DNA of 51,399 nucleotides, from assembly GCF_016773205.1 (NCBI RefSeq), contig NZ_JAETWB010000027.1:1-51399 (forward strand). The letters are read 5' to 3'. Both the position numbers and the translations under genes were made by a program. The stretch comes from Belnapia arida (GTDB lineage Bacteria > Pseudomonadota > Alphaproteobacteria > Acetobacterales > Acetobacteraceae). Under the pieces are notes generated by a model that was not told where the DNA came from, did no database searches, and worked only from the letters and a program-made list of their open reading frames with translations. Of the stretch, positions 42,694 to 51,325 are shown one piece after another (position 1 is the first letter of the stretch; every line of letters starts with the position of its first letter).

Positions 42694-44378
42694 TAGGCGT
42701 CGATCCAACCCCGCTCGGCCGCCGAGAGCAGGGCGGGTTCGATGAGGGCGCGGGCGTAGGGGGCGAGGGTCAGGGTCTCGAATTCGAGGAAAGGCTTGAC
42801 CTGGTCGGGCTGCGGCTCGGCGTCGCGGACAAGGAGGAGGTTCTCGATGCGGATGCCGTACTGGCCGGGCAGGTAGTAGCCGGGCTCGTCGGAAAGGATC
42901 ATCCCGGCGGCGAGCGGCACGGGCTTCGCCGCGCGGCTGATGGAGGCGGGGCCCTCATGGACGGAGAGGAAGCTGCCGACGCCATGCCCCGTCCCATGGT
43001 CGAAATCCAGGCCGGCCTGCCAGAGCGCGCGGCGGGCGATGGCGTCGATATGCGGGCCGGCGACGCCTTTCGGAAAACGCAGCGTGGCCAGCGCGACATG
43101 GCCCTGGAGGACGCGGGTATAGCGGGCGCGCAGCGCCTCGGGCGCCGGGCCGGGGCCGGTCCAGAGCGTGCGCGTCACATCGGTCGTGCCGTCGAGGAAC
43201 TGGGCGCCGCTATCGGTCAGATAGCACTCGTCCGGGCGGATGGGGCGGTTGGTCTCCGGCGCCACGCGGTAATGGATGACGGCGCCGTTCTCGCCGGCGC
43301 CGCTGATGGCCGGGAAGCTCTCGGCCTGGAAGAGCGGCACCTCGCGGCGGAAGGCCAGCAGGTGCTCCGCGGCGCTCATCTCCGTCTCGCGGCCGGTGGG
43401 CGCCGCGGCGGCGAACCAGGCGAGGAAACGGGCGAGCGCCACCGCGTCGCGGCGGTGGGCGCTGCGGGCGCCCTCGCGCTCCACCGTGTTCTTGCAGGCC
43501 CGCGGCAGGCGGCAGGGGTCGTCGCCCTGGGCGATGGTGGCGCCGGCCTCGCGCAGGTGGGCGGCGAACCAGGCGGGCGTCGCATCCGGGTCGAGGCGGA
43601 CCGTCTTCCCCGCAAGGCCAGCCAGGGCGGCGGGAAGGTCGGAGCGGGGGCGGACCACCACGTCATTGCCGAGATGGCTGCGCGTCTCGGCCGGGACCTT
43701 GGCTGGGTCCATGTAGAGCTCGGCCGAGGCATCGGCGCGCAGCAGGGCGAAGCCGAGGGCGAGCGGGGTGTGGTCAAGGTCGCCGCCGCGGATGTTCAGC
43801 AGCCAGGCGAGGGAGTGGGGGTCGGCGAGCACGGCGGCATCCTCGCCGGCGGCACGTAGGGCCGCTGCAGCATTGGCGCGCTTCTCGGCGGCGGCGACGC
43901 CGGCATAGCGCAGCGGATGCGGGCGGGCCTCGGCCATCGGCGGCTGTGGACGGTCGGTCCAGACGGCGTCGAGCGGGTTGGCCGGCAGGGGGACGAAGGA
44001 GAAGCCGGGGCGCTCCAGCCGGCCAAGGGCGGCCTCGGCATGCAGCCAGGGATCGTAGCCGATGCGCCGTCCGGCGGCGTGCTCGGCGAGCCAGTCGGCA
44101 GCGGGCTGCTCGGTGATGTGGCGCTGCTCCCAGAGCGTGGTGTCGGTCTGCTGGGCGGCCTGGGTGGTGTAGCGGCCATCGGTGAAAAGGGCGGCACGGT
44201 CCGCCAGCACGACGGCGAGGCCGGCGCTGCCTGTGAAGCCGGTGAGCCAGGCCAGGCGCTCGCCGGAGGGGGGGACATACTCACCCAGATACTCGTCGGC
44301 GCGGGGGACGAGAAAGCCATCCACCCCGGCGCGAGCGAGTTCGGCGCGGAGGGCGGCGAGGCGTTCGGCGGGATTCAT
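42606..44378 (-). CDS. aminopeptidase P family protein (Xaa-Pro aminopeptidase, M24B)
   Basis: Removes N-terminal residues preceding proline; dinuclear metal enzyme of the pita-bread fold. 590 aa, the large three-domain class. Two creatinase-like N-terminal domains (LRAELARAGVDGFLVPRADEYLGEY, about 10-35; second from about 165) and the catalytic domain from about 305. Metal ligands are visible in CYLTDSGAQFLDGTTDVTRT (two Asp), FDHGTGHGVGSFLSVHEGP (His), DEPGYYLPGQYGIRIENLLLV (Glu), and a final Glu in EFETLTLAPY. ATG 44378 follows GAGGG at a good distance; the TTG two codons upstream is less likely. It is divergent from the DUF1127 gene. Confidence 0.93.
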   Translation of the reverse strand: MNPAERLAALRAELARAGVDGFLVPRADEYLGEYVPPSGERLAWLTGFTGSAGLAVVLADRAALFTDGRYTTQAAQQTDTTLWEQRHITEQPAADWLAEHAAGRRIGYDPWLHAEAALGRLERPGFSFVPLPANPLDAVWTDRPQPPMAEARPHPLRYAGVAAAEKRANAAAALRAAGEDAAVLADPHSLAWLLNIRGGDLDHTPLALGFALLRADASAELYMDPAKVPAETRSHLGNDVVVRPRSDLPAALAGLAGKTVRLDPDATPAWFAAHLREAGATIAQGDDPCRLPRACKNTVEREGARSAHRRDAVALARFLAWFAAAAPTGRETEMSAAEHLLAFRREVPLFQAESFPAISGAGENGAVIHYRVAPETNRPIRPDECYLTDSGAQFLDGTTDVTRTLWTGPGPAPEALRARYTRVLQGHVALATLRFPKGVAGPHIDAIARRALWQAGLDFDHGTGHGVGSFLSVHEGPASISRAAKPVPLAAGMILSDEPGYYLPGQYGIRIENLLLVRDAEPQPDQVKPFLEFETLTLAPYARALIEPALLSAAERGWIDAYHARVLALIAPGCDAATSAWLEEACRPLS

Positions 44379-44551
44379 CAGCAACCCTCACGAAATGGTA
44401 AAACAAAAATGCAGGGAATGTGACAGCACCCCGCGCCGCATGCATGGCTCGGCTGTGCTCTTCGCACGAGCAACAATCTGCTTTCGTGCCTAATTGCTGC
44501 AGTGCGAAGCGAGACGGAAAAGACCGCCTCGCAAGGATTGGAACCCAGACA

Positions 44552-44830
44552 ATGGACGCCCGCATGACCAAGGCGGAGGCGGCTCTGCTCCTCCCCCTGC
44601 CCCGCAACCCCGCTGCCGAGCGGATCGCCTCGCTGCGCGAGGCGGCCGGCCGCGCGAACCAGGCGGCCCTGCTGCGCGGCCTGGCGCGGATCGCCGATGC
44701 GATCTTCGGCTGGCCGGCCCGGGCCCGGCTGCGCGCCGAGCTGGCCTCGCTCTCCGAGCGCGAGCTGACGGATATCGGCCTGACCCGCGGCGATCTTGAC
44801 CGCGTCGCCCACGGCGAGATGAGGCGCTAA
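44552..44830 (+). CDS. DUF1127 small protein
   Basis: A 92-aa protein ending in the DUF1127 motif RAELASLSERELTDIGLTRGDL (about 63-84), an Arg-rich helix pair found in short alphaproteobacterial proteins. Some of these act in RNA turnover and in phosphate or carbon metabolism. Here the motif is at the C-terminus after a 55-residue Ala/Leu/Arg-rich helix. ATG 44552 gives the compact form; the frame is open further upstream to 44420. A 173-bp AT-richer gap separates it from the divergent aminopeptidase gene and must hold both promoters. It converges on prmA with a 14-base gap. Confidence 0.8.
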   Translation: MDARMTKAEAALLLPLPRNPAAERIASLREAAGRANQAALLRGLARIADAIFGWPARARLRAELASLSERELTDIGLTRGDLDRVAHGEMRR

Positions 44831-44844
44831 GGCACGGGGCATCG

Positions 44845-45732
44845 CTACCGGCGCAGGACCAACGTGGTCCAGGCGCCGATATCGATGCGCCGCTCGAGCC
44901 TGAGGCCCTGGCGGCGATGCGCCGCCAGCACCATCCGTGCCTGGTTGCCGAGCAGCCCGGCAAGGATGGCGGTGCCGCCCGGTGCCAGATGCGCCGCCAA
45001 CTCATGCGCCATGGCGCAGAGCGGCCGGGCCAGGATATTGGCGAAGATCAGGTCGTAGCGCCGGGCCTGCATCGCCCGGCTCTTCCAGCCATCCGCCAGG
45101 CGCGGATGCAGCAGGCGCTGCACCCCGTTCAACACCGCATTCTCCCGCGCGACGCGAACCGACCAGGGGTCGATATCCGTCGCCAGCACGGGGCGTTTCA
45201 GCCATAGCGCCGCGGCCAGGGCGAGGATCGCCGAGCCGGTGCCGAGATCGAGCACGCGGCGCGGGCGGCGATGCGCCATGCCCTCGAAGGCCATGAGGCA
45301 TCCCTGCGTCGAGGCATGCTCGCCGCTGCCGAAGGCGAGACCGGCATCCAATCGCAGGACGATGCGGCCATGCTCCCGCGGATTCGGCAGGTGGGTCGGG
45401 CGGATCAGGAAGCGGCGGCCGATCGGCGCCTCGGGGAAGCTCTCGATGGTACGGGCGAGCCAGCCCTCGGCCTCGATCGGGCCGGCCTGGAGCGCGGGCG
45501 TGTCGATGCCGGAGACGAGGGCCGCTAGGGCGAGCGCCCCTTCCAGCTCATCATGATGGGCGCCGGCCTCGCGGACGCCCTCGAGGCGCCAGGTCTCGGC
45601 CGGCTCCTCGCGAAAATAGGCAACCGTGGCGCAGACGGTCTGCAAGGCGGCCTCGAAGGCGGGGATGGCCGCCTCGGGCAAGCCCTCGATGATGAGCACT
45701 TCCAGCGGCTCGGCGCGGCGGCGGGACAGCAT
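44845..45732 (-). CDS. prmA: ribosomal protein L11 methyltransferase
   Basis: PrmA trimethylates ribosomal protein L11. 295 aa. The N-terminal substrate domain is followed by GLAFGSGEHASTQGCL (about 130-146), the SAM site VLDLGTGSAILALAAAL (about 160-176), ATDIDPWSVRVARENAVLNGV, the catalytic-region motif YDLIFANILARPL, and HLAPGGTAILAGLLGNQ. The start ATG 45732 shares its A with the stop of uvrD (TGATG), so translation is coupled to the helicase. Confidence 0.94.
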   Translation of the reverse strand: MLSRRRAEPLEVLIIEGLPEAAIPAFEAALQTVCATVAYFREEPAETWRLEGVREAGAHHDELEGALALAALVSGIDTPALQAGPIEAEGWLARTIESFPEAPIGRRFLIRPTHLPNPREHGRIVLRLDAGLAFGSGEHASTQGCLMAFEGMAHRRPRRVLDLGTGSAILALAAALWLKRPVLATDIDPWSVRVARENAVLNGVQRLLHPRLADGWKSRAMQARRYDLIFANILARPLCAMAHELAAHLAPGGTAILAGLLGNQARMVLAAHRRQGLRLERRIDIGAWTTLVLRR

Positions 45733-47951
45733 CAGGCACGCTCCAGGAAGCTGTCCAGCACCCGCTTGGGGTCGGATTTCTCGAAATCGACCTCGATGCG
45801 GTTGTCGTCCACCGCCGTCACCCGGCCATAGCCGAATTTCTTGTGGAACACGCGCTCGCCGGGCTTCAGCGGCTGGGCGTGGGAGGGGCGGGACTGGACC
45901 TCCCAGGCGCCGGCCTCGATCACCCGCGGCTTGCGGGATTGCAGCCCGCCGGCGCCGGTGAAGACGGAGGGCATCTCCGCCACGCGCTGCCGGGCCATGC
46001 TGGCGCTGCCCTCGCGCTGGATATGCGCGGCCGGCAGTTCCTCAAGGAAGCGGCTGGGGACGGAGGCGGACCAGTTGCCATAGATACGGCGGTTGGCGGC
46101 GGCGGAGATGATGGCCTGCTTCCGGGCGCGCGTGATGCCCACGTAGGCGAGGCGGCGCTCCTCCTCGAGCCCCTTCTCGCCGCCCTCCTCCATGGCGCGG
46201 GCATGGGGGAAGAGGCCCTCCTCCCAGCCGGGGAGGAAGACGGTGTCGAACTCCAGGCCCTTGGCGGCGTGCAGCGTCATCAGCGAGAGGCGGTCGCCTT
46301 CGGAATTCTCGTCGTTCTCCATCACCAGCGCGACGTGTTCGAGGAAGCCGGCGAGGCTCTCGAATTCGCCGAGCGCCCGGATGAACTCCTTCAGGTTCTC
46401 GAGCCGGCCAGGAGCTTCGGGCGACTTGTCCTGCTTCCACATCTCCGTGTAGCCGCTCTCGTCGAGCAGGGTGGCGGCGGTGACGACGTGGCCTTCCTTC
46501 GACAGCCCCTCGCGCCAGCGGGCGAAGCCGTGCAGCAGCTCGCCGAGGGCGGCCCGGGGCTTGGCGGTGAGGTTCGGCAACAGGCGATGCGCGGCGGCGG
46601 CGAGCGGGATGCTCTCGGCGCGGGCGATCTCGTGCATGCGGCGCATGGCGGTGTCGCCGAGGCCGCGCTTCGGCGTGTTGACGATGCGCTCGAAGGCGAG
46701 GTCGTCCGCCGGCTGGGCGAGGACGCGGAGATAGGCCATGGCGTCGCGGATCTCGGCCCGCTCGTAGAATTTCAGGCCACCGATGACGCGGTAGGGCAGG
46801 CCGAGGGTGATCAGCCGCTCCTCGAAGGCGCGGGTCTGGAAGCCGGCGCGGACCAGGATGGCGATCTCGGCGAGCTTGTGGCCGCTGCGCTTGAAGGCCT
46901 CGATCCGCTCGCCGACCATGCGGGCCTCCTCCTCGGAATCCCAGAGCGAGACGACGCGGACCTTGTCACCCTCGGCATCGTTGCGGCCAGCCCGCAGCGT
47001 CTTGCCGAGGCGGCCGCTGTTGTGGGCGATGAGGTGGGAGGCGGCGGCGAGAATCGGCTTGGTGGAGCGGTAGTTGCTCTCGAGGCGGACGACCTTGGCG
47101 TTCGGGAAATCCTTCTCGAAGCGGAGGATGTTCTCGATCTCGGCGCCGCGCCAGGAATAGATCGACTGGTCGTCGTCGCCGACGCAGCAGATGTTGCGGT
47201 GCGACTGCGCCAGCAGGCGGAGCCAGTAGTACTGGACGAGGTTGGTGTCCTGGTATTCGTCGACCAGGATGTAGCGCAGGCGCCGCTGCCAGTCGGCCAG
47301 CACCTCCGGCCGGGTGCGGAAGATCTCCGTCACATGGAGCATCAGGTCGCCGAAGTCGCAGCAATTGAGGTCGCGCAGGCGGGACTGGTAGGCGGCGTAG
47401 AGGCCGCGTGCCTTGCCCGCGGCGTAGTCGGTGTCCTCGGCCGGCGTCACGCGGTCGGGGGCGAGGCCGCGGTCCTTCCAGCGCTGGATCTGGCCCATCA
47501 ACCCCTGCGCCGGCCAGCGCTTCAGGTCGATGCCGGCGGCCTCCATCACCTGCTTCAGCAGGCGCATCTGGTCGTCGGTGTCGAGGATGGTGAAGGCGCT
47601 GGTGAGGCCGACGAACTCCGCATGGCGGCGAAGCATCCGCGCGCAGAGGGCATGGAAGGTGCCGAGCCAGAGCCCCTCGGCCGGCTGGCCGAGAATGGCG
47701 GAGACGCGCTCGCGCATCTCCCGCGCCGCCTTGTTGGTGAAGGTGACGGCGAGAACCTGGCCGGGCCAGGCGCGGCCGGATTTCAGCAGATGGGCGAAGC
47801 GCGTGGTCAGCACGCGGGTCTTGCCGGTGCCGGCGCCGGCCAGGATCAGCACCGGGCCATCGAGCGTCTCGACCGCCTCCCGCTGCTCGGGGTTGAGGCG
47901 GGCGAGGTAGTCGTCGCCGGGCGAAGAGGGAGTGGGGAGTGGTGCGGACAC
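45732..47951 (-). CDS. uvrD: UvrD/PcrA-type DNA helicase
   Basis: Superfamily 1A 3'-5' helicase for excision and mismatch repair. 739 aa. Q motif LARLNPEQREAV, Walker A LAGAGTGKTRVLTTR (about 37-51), motif Ia VTFTNKAAREMRERV, motif II VDEYQDTNLVQYYWL, motif III VGDDDQSIYSWRGAE, motif IV LESNYRS, motif V LMTLHAAKGLEFDTVFLPG, motif VI RRLAYVGITRARK. The C-terminus ends in the UvrD/PcrA tail (GERVFHKKFGYGRVTAVDDNRIEVDF). The start appears to be GTG 47951. Its promoter lies in the divergent gap with the GH16 gene. Confidence 0.95.
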   Translation of the reverse strand: MSAPLPTPSSPGDDYLARLNPEQREAVETLDGPVLILAGAGTGKTRVLTTRFAHLLKSGRAWPGQVLAVTFTNKAAREMRERVSAILGQPAEGLWLGTFHALCARMLRRHAEFVGLTSAFTILDTDDQMRLLKQVMEAAGIDLKRWPAQGLMGQIQRWKDRGLAPDRVTPAEDTDYAAGKARGLYAAYQSRLRDLNCCDFGDLMLHVTEIFRTRPEVLADWQRRLRYILVDEYQDTNLVQYYWLRLLAQSHRNICCVGDDDQSIYSWRGAEIENILRFEKDFPNAKVVRLESNYRSTKPILAAASHLIAHNSGRLGKTLRAGRNDAEGDKVRVVSLWDSEEEARMVGERIEAFKRSGHKLAEIAILVRAGFQTRAFEERLITLGLPYRVIGGLKFYERAEIRDAMAYLRVLAQPADDLAFERIVNTPKRGLGDTAMRRMHEIARAESIPLAAAAHRLLPNLTAKPRAALGELLHGFARWREGLSKEGHVVTAATLLDESGYTEMWKQDKSPEAPGRLENLKEFIRALGEFESLAGFLEHVALVMENDENSEGDRLSLMTLHAAKGLEFDTVFLPGWEEGLFPHARAMEEGGEKGLEEERRLAYVGITRARKQAIISAAANRRIYGNWSASVPSRFLEELPAAHIQREGSASMARQRVAEMPSVFTGAGGLQSRKPRVIEAGAWEVQSRPSHAQPLKPGERVFHKKFGYGRVTAVDDNRIEVDFEKSDPKRVLDSFLERA

Positions 47952-48103
47952 CCCTCAGCTATAGAACCTTCGACGAACCTCTCCAACCGCATCGGCACCC
48001 CCTGCCCTTGCCTGCCTCCTCACCTCGTCCGGGCTTCATGGTACGGCGCCGCCGGATTGACGGGGTGCGGCTGGTGCGAGCGGGCAGATCCTGACCGGCA
48101 CTG

Positions 48104-48178
48104 GATGTAACTCACGCTGTTTGGTTGCAATTCACGGGGTTTTAGTTTGACGATCACATCAATTTGAAGTTGTATAAA
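48104..48178 (+). promoter_or_regulatory. promoter with 20-bp-spaced direct repeats upstream of the GH16 gene
   Basis: Two related sequences, TGTAACTCACGCTGT (from about 48106) and TGCAATTCACGGGGT (from about 48126), sit exactly 20 bp apart, two helical turns. TTGACG (48147-48152) follows, and then TATAAA (48173-48178) at 20 bp; a shorter 17-bp spacing gives TTGTAT. The AT-rich block is sharply different from the flanks. It looks like an activator-dependent promoter for the GH16 gene 47 bases downstream. Confidence 0.5.
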
Positions 48179-48224
48179 GGGAACCGAGGGGCGCTCCCCG
48201 GTTGTCAGTAGCGAGATCCCCCCC

Positions 48225-50432
48225 ATGCCCGTCATCACCGGTACCTTTGGCAACGACACATTGAAGGGAGCAGCAGGCGTCGACACCATCACCGGCGGCA
48301 CGGGCGCCGATCTGATGACTGGCGGGGCTGGGGCAGACCTCTTCGCGTTCAGGGCCGGTGACGGAGCGGACATCATCAACGACTTCCAGCTCGGCGTGGA
48401 CCGGTTGTCCATCGCCAGCGGCACCTACAACCCCTGGGTGTATCAGACGACCGTCAACGGCATCCCAGGCGTCAGCGTCGTCTATAATGGCTCCAAGAGC
48501 GATTCGATTTTCCTGGCCGGCCTGACCAATGTGAAGCTCGAATGGCTGACCAACCCGTCGCTGGTTCCGGCGGCGAATGTGGCGCAGACGGCCTTCAACC
48601 CCCTCTCCCTCACCGCCGGCAGCGGGCCGGACAGCCTGGTGCTGAAGCTCACCCAGGATCACTGGCAGGGCAGCGCGCAGTACACGGTGAAGGTCGATGG
48701 CGTACAGGTCGGCGGCACCTTCACCGCCTCGGCGCTCCGTGGTTCGGGCCAGTTCGACACGCTGACCCTGAAGGGCAACTGGGCGGCCGGCGCTCACAAG
48801 GTCGAGGTCAATTTCCTCAACGACGGCTGGGGCGGGACGAGCGACACCGACCGCAACCTCTATGTCGAGAGCGCGACCTATGCCGGGCTGGCGGTCGGCG
48901 GCGCGGCGCTCAACCTCGGCCGGTCCGGCGCGCAGAGCTTCTCCTTCACCGAGCAGCCGCCGGCGGACCCCTTCCCGTCCTTCAACCTCGTCGCCGGGAC
49001 GGGCTCGGACAGCCTGGTGCTGAAGATCACCCAGAATGCCTGGAGCGGCAGCGCGCAGTACACGGTGAAGGTCGATGGCGTGCAGGTCGGCGGCACTTTC
49101 ACCGCCTCGGCGCTCCGTGGTTCGGGCCAGTTCGACACGCTGACCCTGAAAGGCGACTGGGCGGCCGGCGCCCACAAGGTCGATGTCAACTTCCTCAACG
49201 ACGGCTGGGGCGGCTCGGTGGCGCAGGACCGCAACCTCTATGTCGAGGGCGCGAGCTACGGCGGCGTCGCCGTCTCGGATTCGAGCCTCTTTCTCGGCTC
49301 GACCGGGATGAAGAGCTTCTCCTTCTTCGAGGCACCGCCGCCTTCCGACAACCTCACCCTCGCCGGCACGGCGGGCAACGAGGTGCTCACCGGCAAGCTT
49401 GGCGCGGACACGATCAACGGCGGCGGTGGCGCCGACACGATCACCGGTGGCCTCGGCAATGACAGCTTGACCGGCGGCGCCGACGCCGACGTCTTCGTCC
49501 TCAAGCCCGGCGACGGCGCTGATGTCATCACCGATTTCAGGTTGGGCGAGGACCGCCTCTCCATCGCCACCGACGGGACCTTCGCCGTTTGGCAGGAGGC
49601 GGCGACGGTGGGCGGCATCAGCGGCACGCTGGTGCATTACGGGCCAGGCTCGGGCGATACGGTGATGCTGGCAGGCGTCATCGACGCGGCGATGAACACG
49701 CTGGTCGACCCGTCCTGGACCTATGCGCCCTCCGCCGGCTCCGGCGAGTTCGGCAACCTGATCTTCAATGACGAATTCAGCGGCACGCGGGTCGACCCGA
49801 CGAAGTGGCCGATCAGCTATGGCGGCTCGACCTACTGGAACGGCGCCTTCCGCTGGGACAACTCGCAGGTCAGCGTCGGCAACGGGATGCTCGATATCGG
49901 CATCACCAAGATGGCCGACGGGAGCTGGGCGACGAGTGGTGTCTCGACCACGCCGAACCAATGGAACCCGGGCTTCGCCTTCACCTATGGCAAGGTGGAG
50001 ATCATGGCGAAGATGAGCGCCGAGGTGACGGGGATGGGGCCGTGCTTCCTGCTCTGGCCGGCGGCGAACGGCGTGTGGCCGCCGGAGCTCGACATCCTCG
50101 AGACGCCGAAGGGCGACGGAATGGTCACCCAGCACTGGCCCGACCCGGTGACCGGCGGCGACGTGTATGAGAGCTACAACTACGACATCGACCTGACCCA
50201 GTGGCATGTCTACGGGCTGGAATGGACGCCGGACCGGGTATCGATGACCGTCGATGGCCAGGTGATGCACACCTACACGCAGAACATCCCGACCATGAAG
50301 ATGACGGTCGGGCTGCAGGGCCATGTCGGGGCGTCAGCCGACACATGGTATGGCGGCGTGCCGGGGGCGGACGCGCCGGGCCGCTACGACATCATGGTCG
50401 ATTTCGTCCGGGTCTATGACTGGCTCGGGTGA
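48225..50432 (+). CDS. GH16 glycanase with two RTX blocks and two CBM60-like modules
   Basis: A 735-aa protein built as follows: RTX calcium-binding block 1 (about 5-45, GGTGADLMTGGAGADLF) with a GDGADIINDFQLGVDRLSI extension; two carbohydrate-binding modules resembling the calcium-dependent CBM60/36 type (about 123-240 and 250-367, each with DSLVLK, QYTVKVDGVQVGGTFTA, VNFLNDGWGG and RNLYVE); RTX block 2 (about 375-447); and a GH16 catalytic domain (about 507-735). The GH16 active-site motif ELDILE is intact (Glu621, Asp623, Glu626). There is no N-terminal signal peptide, and RTX repeats point to type I secretion, as for ExsH-type succinoglycan depolymerases. The likely substrate is a beta-glucan or the cell's own exopolysaccharide. 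Both RTX-plus-extension units and both CBMs are internal duplications. No T1SS genes are in the window. Confidence 0.9.
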   Translation: MPVITGTFGNDTLKGAAGVDTITGGTGADLMTGGAGADLFAFRAGDGADIINDFQLGVDRLSIASGTYNPWVYQTTVNGIPGVSVVYNGSKSDSIFLAGLTNVKLEWLTNPSLVPAANVAQTAFNPLSLTAGSGPDSLVLKLTQDHWQGSAQYTVKVDGVQVGGTFTASALRGSGQFDTLTLKGNWAAGAHKVEVNFLNDGWGGTSDTDRNLYVESATYAGLAVGGAALNLGRSGAQSFSFTEQPPADPFPSFNLVAGTGSDSLVLKITQNAWSGSAQYTVKVDGVQVGGTFTASALRGSGQFDTLTLKGDWAAGAHKVDVNFLNDGWGGSVAQDRNLYVEGASYGGVAVSDSSLFLGSTGMKSFSFFEAPPPSDNLTLAGTAGNEVLTGKLGADTINGGGGADTITGGLGNDSLTGGADADVFVLKPGDGADVITDFRLGEDRLSIATDGTFAVWQEAATVGGISGTLVHYGPGSGDTVMLAGVIDAAMNTLVDPSWTYAPSAGSGEFGNLIFNDEFSGTRVDPTKWPISYGGSTYWNGAFRWDNSQVSVGNGMLDIGITKMADGSWATSGVSTTPNQWNPGFAFTYGKVEIMAKMSAEVTGMGPCFLLWPAANGVWPPELDILETPKGDGMVTQHWPDPVTGGDVYESYNYDIDLTQWHVYGLEWTPDRVSMTVDGQVMHTYTQNIPTMKMTVGLQGHVGASADTWYGGVPGADAPGRYDIMVDFVRVYDWLG
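48669..49213 (+). repeat. near-identical DNA repeats in the two CBM modules
   Basis: The 167-bp stretch 48669-48835 is repeated at 49047-49213 (378-bp offset, 126 codons) with only about seven substitutions by direct comparison, five of them silent. The flanking parts of the two modules are much more diverged. This indicates recent duplication, or gene conversion limited to the core of the carbohydrate-binding module. Confidence 0.9.
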
Positions 50433-50443
50433 ATAACGCGGCG

Positions 50444-50471
50444 CCCCGGTCCCACACAAACGGGGCCGGGG
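50444..50471 (+). terminator. hairpin after the GH16 gene
   Basis: A ten-bp stem CCCCGGTCCC (50444-50453) / GGGGCCGGGG (50462-50471) with one G-U pair and loop ACACAAAC, starting 12 bases after the GH16 stop. There is no T tract. The rest of the gap to 50611 shows no gene. Confidence 0.6.
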
Positions 50472-50611
50472 TAGGGCTAGGTCAGCCCTGGACGAAAATC
50501 TAAATGAAGGCGCCGAGCGTGAAACGCTTGCGGCTCAGGTTTTCGTTCAGAGAAGTACCAAGGTGTGCAGAAGTAGTTTTGGAAGACGGTTGATTACCAA
50601 AAGCGGCACCG

Positions 50612-51316
50612 CTACGCTTTCCCTAGCGACGACGCTATGTCTAATGCGGATGCGGCGGACCAATCATTGAAGACGGTCGGCAAAAACCGCTCGATGCCAA
50701 TCGAGAGCACGACGTTGGGTTTGACATTGTCGATGTAGGCGAAATCGACAGTGGCACTGTGAACTAGGTGCAGTTCTAAGAACTGCTCGCGGAGAAAGCG
50801 CCGCAAAACGTTGAAGGTGAAGCTGTCGCAGAAAACAACAGCGCGCCCCCGACCAAGATGGTTATCCCAGATCTCTATGCGGCCGCGGTTTGTAATTTTG
50901 TTGGTAGATCGTAGTTTTGCATTCGCTCCGAGGTTGACGGCTTTGGTTTCGAAGTACGCAGCATCGGAGCCGATATACTTCTCAAACCCTTCCGCACGCT
51001 CCTTCGCCTCGTAGTGCAATGCAGTTACGTCAAGCAAAGGCTCATAGATAGGGCATTGCTTGGCGAGGTGCGCCATGATCGCTGTATAGGCGAACGATGC
51101 CCCCAGATCATTCCAATAAGAATTGTTACGATTATATAGGTGCTCGGACGTCGATTTTCTCGCAGCGCTAAGGACATCCTCGAGGAAGATGACCCATGGC
51201 AGCCAAAACTCTCGAATCTGGGTGACGATCTTTCGTGGCGCCAAAGGCATCGTCTCCGCGATTAGGTCGGAATAGACGGTTTCTTTATTGGGCACAACGG
51301 CGTGCACATAATGCAT
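50612..51316 (-). pseudogene. 5'-truncated AlgX/AlgJ-like SGNH acetyltransferase-type protein
   Basis: A 234-aa frame matching the C-terminal two thirds of AlgJ/AlgX-type SGNH-fold proteins, which O-acetylate exopolysaccharides in the periplasm. Recognisable: HAVVPNKETVYSDL at the very start, LYNRNNSYWNDLGASFAY where active members have a DTHW motif, and RAVVFCDSF with the nucleophile-type Ser. The usual N-terminal anchor and first 100 or so residues are missing. The ATG (51316) lies 10 bases inside the end of an IS element, and in-frame codons upstream run only into IS sequence. The catalytic Asp-x-x-His appears replaced (NSYW), so even the intact protein may not have been an active acyltransferase. 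GC is near 50%, far below the window, which is a sign of transfer. The call at family level is by motif resemblance. Confidence 0.6.
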
Positions 51317-51325
51317 GCCCCTTAA

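Noticed and set aside
45843-48110. 755-aa plus-strand frame opposite uvrD
   Set aside because: Mirror of the helicase gene; composition is Gly/Ala/Glu-rich without motifs.
48159-50324. 721-aa minus-strand frame opposite the GH16 gene
   Set aside because: Shows an apparent internal repeat, but only because it mirrors the CBM duplication on the plus strand; no recognisable domain or start signal.
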